Shown here piece after piece: positions 59,172 to 64,000 of a stretch of DNA of 64,000 nucleotides. Every line of letters starts with the position of its first letter. The stretch's first letter is position 1. The stretch spans positions 178,350-242,349 of the forward strand of contig JAVYIG010002526.1 in assembly GCA_035222895.1 (NCBI GenBank), written 5' to 3'. Source of the DNA: Strongylocentrotus droebachiensis (taxonomy: Eukaryota > Echinodermata > Echinoidea > Camarodonta > Strongylocentrotidae). Under the pieces are notes generated by a model. That model did no database searches. It worked only from the letters and a program-made list of their open reading frames with translations, and was not told where the DNA came from. Position numbers and translations under genes: made by a program.

Positions 59172-59295
59172 CGTTATGTAAGTTATGTGAGGATCTTATT
59201 CAGTTTGGATAGTTCTTTTGTGCGTTATGTAAGTTATGTGAGGATCTTATTCAGTTTAGATAGTTCTTGTGTGAGTTATGTAAGTTATGTAAGTT
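59172..59295. repeat. Right part of the 52-bp minisatellite
   Basis: Continuation of the array beyond the LINE insertion, with GTGCGTTATGTAAGTTATG-type variants and a terminal GTAAGTTATGTAAGTTAAG. Confidence 0.85.
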
Positions 59296-59315
59296 AAGTA
59301 CAGGTGGTTATGTAG

Positions 59316-60780
59316 TAGTAGCTGTCTGTCGCGAAGCGACAATGACCGCCTTCATTTTCACTTTACAGCTGTTCTCCATACAGCTCGCTGGCCTGCAGCA
59401 GTTGTCCAAGTCTTGGTTTCAATTTGCCTCCGCTTAAGGTTCCTCTTGATCGTGTCCTTGTAGCGAAGCCGTGGACGACCAATCCCTCTTTCGCCAGCGG
59501 GTAGTTGCGAGAATAGTACTTGCTTTGGTAACCTCTCAGAGGGCATCCTGATGACATATGGCCTGTCCATCGTAGGTTCTTCCTGATGAGCAGGTCCTCC
59601 ATAGAAGGAAGGTTTGCTCGCTCTAGTACCTCTTTGTTGGTCACCTTGTCCTTCCAACTGATTCTCATGATTGCTCGGAGGTGTCTCATTATGAACGCGT
59701 GAAGTTTCTTTACTTGACTTTTGTAGAGAGTCCAGCTTTCCGCACCGCATAAGAGAGTGGATAGGACGATAGCCCTGTAGATTTTGCACTTCACTCTTGT
59801 TGAGACACGATGGTTGTTCCATAGCCTGGTTCGCAGTCTTCCAAAGGCACTGCTGGCCTTTGACATTCTTTTCACCAGCTCAGAGTCGATGCGTCCGTCT
59901 TTGGATATAGTGCTGCCGAGGTAAGTGAAGTCATCTACCTGGTTTAGGGCTGTCCCATCCAATAGGATCTCCTCCTCCTCTCGGTGGTCTGTACCTGGTT
60001 GGAATAGTACTTCAGTCTTTTGATGTTTATTTGTAGACCAAACTTCTTTGATGCTGATGAAAATACATCTATAACATGTTGCATCTGCTCTGGGGTATGA
60101 GCAACAAGAGCACTGTCATCTGCAAAGAGGAGATCCCTCACGGGAATCTGTGTAGACTTCGTCTTAGCCTTGAAGTGTGCGACATTGAATAGGTCGGCGT
60201 CTTGACGTGATTGTATGTAAACGCCTTCCTCAAAGTCCGCAAAGGCCTCCTCCAGCATCGCCGAGAGAAAAGATGGAGAACAGCGTAGGGGCCAACACAC
60301 ATCCTTGTTTTACACCGTTACTTACAGGGAAGCTATGGGATGTTTCGCCTGCTTCCTTGACTTTAGCCATCATACCCGTATGTAAGGACTCTACCATTCC
60401 GGTGAACTTCTCGGGACATCCATACTTTCGTAGTAGTTGCCAAAGACCTGTCCTACCAACAGTGTCAAAGGCTTTCGTGAAATCGACAAAAACCACATAG
60501 AGGGGTCGGTTGTGCTCAATGCACTTCTCCTGTAGTTGTCTGTATGAGGCAGAAGATCATATCTACTGTGCTGCGGTTGTTCCTAAATCCGCATTGCGTC
60601 TCCGGCAATATATCTGGTGCTATGTGGGCATTCAATCTGTTCAGAAGGATCCTGGCAAAAACTTTCCTGCTATTGACAATAGCGATATTCCTCTGTAGTT
60701 TCCACATTGAGTTCTATCTCCTTTTTTGAAGATGGCGACAATATTATTATTATTAAATTATTTCTCCTGGTGGGAGAAAA
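59316..60780 (-). mobile_element. 5'-truncated LINE with 14-bp target duplication
   Basis: AGGTGGTTATGTAG occurs at 59,302-59,315 and 60,781-60,794. Between them, the minus strand encodes RT fragments: [89 protein letters not shown] (FADD), DDFTYLGSTISKDGRIDSEL, CGAESWTLYKSQVKKLHAF and LPKQVLFSQLPAGERG. Several frameshifts. The RT lacks its N-terminal blocks, and no endonuclease is present. Confidence 0.85.
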
Positions 60781-60794
60781 AGGTGGTTATGTAG

Positions 60795-61067
60795 ACTTAT
60801 ATATACAAAAGAGCTAGGTTCTGTCAGATGTATAGAATTGCAGACTCTTTGTAAGACATATTTTCATTTGGGTGTGCTAGTCAGAATGCACGGACAGGTC
60901 ACTTTGATATTTTATTCTGGAGAGAGAGATCTGTTACATTTGTACAATATTTTGTTAAATTTAATTTAATTCTATCTTTGTTTATTTATTTATTATTTTC
61001 ATTTGATCTTATTAATTAATTGATTAATTAATTAATGTAGTATTATTGTTATTATTATTATTATTAT

Positions 61068-61108
<41 letters not shown>

Positions 61109-61659
61109 CGGGGGGGGGGGGGGGGGGTTCCAAGGAAAGGAACAGGGTGTGGTGCCGACCTAGTGATTGTTTCCCTCTTCTCAATGCCGAATAAACCAGT
61201 TCACGGTTAGCACATGTCCAGAATAACTCTGAATATCCATAGATCTTCGAAACATGAAAAGGTCCCACGATGGAGGTACTACATAAATAACCTTTGTTTC
61301 TCCTTTTCAAAGAATACTTCCACTTGTGTATCATTGAGTGCATGCTCTATATTACAAATCACATGCGCATTACGCTTTCCATCAACCCTAATCACTTTTC
61401 TACACTGCTGAACTATCAAGAACTTAAAAAACGTTAGTTTCCCTTTTATCACGTCAATACATGTAAATCTGAATATTCATCATGTTGATTGGTTCCATAC
61501 CCTTCATAATACAACGTCCATGCATGGCCGAATGTTTCAATAATCATCAGGATTGTGCGTTTTGCCAAATTTGTATCTTTCATATGGGCAATGGAATACA
61601 TACACACAGTCGATGAATATAGTGTTATATTTTTCTTTGTATTTGTGTGTGGTGGTGGT
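60795..61659. other. Spacer with AT/poly-T/poly-G simple sequence
   Basis: (TTA)n, (AT)n, poly-T and poly-G follow one another at about 61,045-61,128. I see no supportable gene. Confidence 0.5.
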
Positions 61660-61835
61660 TATTTTACCTGACTGCTAAGAAAGCATAAATGCTTGTTAGT
61701 AAGAACCAGACGGCTTTAGGTCCTCTCCGAGGGACCTGGTAATGATGATTAATGCCTTACCAAAGGGCACTAGCGGTTTCGAACCCGGGTTAACGGATTA
61801 CGAGACCCCTGCTCTACCGACTGAGCTATCGCGCC
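61660..61835 (-). mobile_element. tRNA-derived SINE
   Basis: On the minus strand the head (61,835-61,766) is tRNA-like: GGCGCGATAGCTCAGTCGGT (A box) and CGGGTTCGAAACCGC (B box), with an acceptor stem that pairs imperfectly. The anticodon stem is mismatched, so it is not a functional tRNA. The body includes AGGTCCCTCGGAGAGGACCT, a hairpin common in marine-invertebrate SINEs. Both Pol III promoter boxes look intact. Confidence 0.7.
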
Positions 61836-62131
61836 TCCTCCTTCCCTTATGATTATCTAGGCCTATACTGATTGATGAAAATAAACACAAAAGACTTTAT
61901 ATGTAACAATTACGGTAGTCAAGCCGAATAATCAGTTTCAACTTAGAGGGCGATATTCTAATTATGAAAAATCATACTTTGATCAAGTCTGCCACATACA
62001 TACCAGAATGAGAATTAGAGAATCAAACGTTGTAAGTTTCTTTGTTCTTTATTTGAAGAAAATTGGAAAAAAAGAATCATACCCTAAGGTCAATCCTATA
62101 TCGGAAAAAAAAAATATTGACAAATCTTTTC

Positions 62132-62504
62132 TTAAAGGTAAAGACCAGTAATGGGAACGCGCCAATTTCAAAAAATGAAATGGAAGCTCTCATTACCAAT
62201 CTTGTGAAAGAATATGTTTTGACTAATACATGATGATACAAAATTTGCCGGGAAACCGCCTACTAATTCATATATTTGGTACATTTGTTTCTCTCATGGA
62301 CTGTGAGAGATATAGGGTAGTCCCATATACATCTTCTGTGTATAGTGCTTGTAACTTTACGAAGAATGGGCCAAATTTCTTATCATTTTGATGATTCCAG
62401 AACCTTGCAGATGCTAGATGCTAGATGATCAACCTTTTCTGATCGATTCCACAACGTTTCTTTCACAATGCAATCGCATGACCATAACTGGTCTTTACCT
62501 TTAA
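62132..62504. mobile_element. TTAA-type MITE, first of a pair
   Basis: TTAAAGGTAAAGACCAGT at the left is inverted at the right (ACTGGTCTTTACCTTTAA). 373 bp, non-coding. Its right TTAA is also the left TTAA of the next copy. Confidence 0.85.
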
Positions 62505-62990
62505 GGTAAAGACCAGTATTGGAAACGCCCCAATTTCAAAAAATGAAATGGAAGCTCTTATTACCAATCATGTGAAAGAATATGTTTTGACTAATACATG
62601 ATGATAACATTTTTGCCGGGAAACCGCCTAATATTTGAATATATTTGGTAAATTAGTTAATAATAATAATAATAATAGTATTTAATTTTTATAAAGCGCT
62701 TAATACAAATGTCTCTAAGCGCTTTACAAATATACTATTAATCTATTATATTATATTAATCTATTGGTATAGTGAGAGATAAACGCACGTGTCGCGCACG
62801 TGTGCGTTGTCCCATATACATCTTTCTGTGTACAGTGCTTGTAACTTTACGATGACTGTGCCAAATTTATTTTCATTTTGATGGTTCCAGAGCCTTGCAG
62901 TACACACCAATACTTATATGCTAGAAGATCAACCTTTTCTGATCGATTCCACAACGTTTCTTTCACAATGCAATCGCATGTGGTCTTTAT
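62501..62990. mobile_element. TTAA-type MITE, second of a pair, with nested insertion
   Basis: Collinear with the first copy from TTAAGGTAAAGACCAGTATT onward. It is interrupted at about 62,655-62,770 by a fragment with ATAAAGCGCTTAATACAAAT and TAAGCGCTTTACAAAT (hairpin). Its right terminus is worn to TGGTCTTTA. Confidence 0.75.
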
Positions 62991-63030
62991 AGAATCAAAC
63001 GTTGTAAGTTTCTTTGTTCTTAATTTGAAG

Positions 63031-63580
63031 ACTTCTCTTGAACTCAAAAGGATGGATTTTGCCGTGAAACATTGCTCTTCTCTCATCATAGTACATGTTT
63101 TATTCCATAATTAAAAGCGATCTCAACTCTTATTTCTTTCGGAAAATCCACTCAATACAAGTGTCTATAGGCTTGACTTTGAATTAACTAAAAACTCACG
63201 TTGTTTACTCTGCTGGCACTCTTATGGCGTACAATTAGTTTCGAGTGCTACTTTATTCATAAACATGTTTGTCAGTTGAGTTCCATCCAGCTCTATCCCG
63301 AAGTCACAAACATTAAGCACTGGAAAAATTCAATTTTCAAGGGCCTTTGTGTTGATGTTAGCACGTTTCCTTGCACGCTCTTTCGGTTATTGTATGGACT
63401 TGAACAATCGTTTGTGAACAAAGAAAGCTCCATAAAGCCTAGTTGTGCACATTTAGTATTATTCCGCTCCTCCATGGCGTAGCATGGGCTCAGTCACCCT
63501 GCATGGTCCCCTAGCTGGATCCATCAATATCAGATGTTTGTGTGTGTGTGTGTGTGTGTGTGTGGGGGGATTCTTTAGTC
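63031..63580. other. Spacer with a GT microsatellite
   Basis: No supportable exon. (GT)n occurs at 63,539-63,563. Confidence 0.45.
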
Positions 63581-63584
63581 TACT

Positions 63585-63835
63585 AGATCAGCGTTTTTGA
63601 ACCTTTCTTTGTCTCGGCACCCTTTAAGAAATATAAAGCTTCGCGTTACACCAATCCAAATACATCACAGAAAAGTCACTTTGCATCACTATGGCACTCG
63701 TCGTTTGTCGTGTAAACATGTACGGGCATATAAGACAAACAGTAATATATATGTGGGTACCTCGCATGTATACAACATCTCATTAAGGTCACCGCGACCC
63801 CCCCCCCCCCCCCCCCTCCGGAGCGCCGCCTCTGT
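63585..63835. mobile_element. Possible hAT-like fragment
   Basis: TCAGCGTTTTTGAACCTTTC followed by CTCGGCACCCTTTAAGAA resembles one terminus of an old hAT family. A poly-C run at about 63,798-63,817 precedes GGAGCGCCGCCTCTG. A matching inverted end is not clear. Confidence 0.3.
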
Positions 63836-64000
63836 GAATTGCTTATGAATACGATTATACAGTAGCGTCATATGATTAACTACATGTACACTGTATGAAG
63901 GATGCATATAATCTACGGAGACAATATGCCACCACCAGGACAATGTACATATAATTATGACTCGTAAAATATCATCCACACCGTGTAGTATTGCGGCATA

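Noticed and set aside
61766..61835. A functional tRNA gene
   Set aside because: The anticodon stem does not pair and the head is fused to a SINE body.

Overview
This is AT-rich animal nuclear DNA with spliced genes, microsatellites, several LINE (non-LTR retrotransposon) clades and many terminal-inverted-repeat (TIR) miniature elements. A 2A-bearing CR1/L2-like LINE with a PHD finger, a CR1-type LINE with an esterase ORF1, Tx1/L1 relics and tRNA-derived SINEs together suggest a marine invertebrate. An echinoderm is my best guess, but nothing in the sequence proves it. There are no rRNA genes, CRISPR arrays or bacterial operons.

1-16,600 (+): two related sets of exons for the membrane-spanning and cytoplasmic parts of a receptor. 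The first three exons of each set (juxtamembrane, transmembrane, proline-rich tail) are duplicates, and their introns are also similar. After that the tails differ. Cassette A (13-7561) ends in a series of phase-0 exons built on a DPxVEYAVV-like unit, which matches the ITIM consensus. Cassette B (12,384-16,526) ends in an exon with YMEM (PI3K-p85 type) and two YVNT (Grb2 type) motifs. No ectodomain is visible for either. They are either two paralogues with opposite signalling or alternative C-termini of one receptor whose ectodomain lies left of the window.

16,600-36,800: a transposon graveyard. A CR1-type LINE (about 19,670-28,624) is split by a 4.8-kb insertion bounded by arrays of a CTATTTTTTCC-like motif. 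A minus-strand LINE (about 28,870-31,270) carries a palindromic mariner-type MITE. A decayed RT lies at 34,440-35,330, followed by a Penelope-like terminus and a CCAAT-box cluster.

36,865-38,792 (+): two exons, joinable in frame, encode a Ser/Thr-rich tail with DPTYVSTV and a C-terminal death domain. The first has the splice phase needed to follow the transmembrane exons of cassettes A and B, so it may be a third tail or a separate gene.

39,000-47,400: MITEs, a hAT-like element, a GTGCCCC-rich degenerate repeat with a 0.74-kb direct repeat, and gene-free sequence. 47,479-50,162 (-): three exons of a double-hotdog, thioesterase-like protein with matching splice phases but one in-frame TAG. 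Immediately upstream is an apparently perfect 467-bp tandem duplication.

52,800-64,000: a Tx1/L1-type RT relic; a 52-bp minisatellite into which a nearly intact 4-kb LINE has inserted with a 26-bp target duplication (2A-like peptide, PHD finger, endonuclease, RT); a second, 5'-truncated LINE with a 14-bp target duplication; a tRNA-derived SINE; and a pair of MITEs sharing one terminus.
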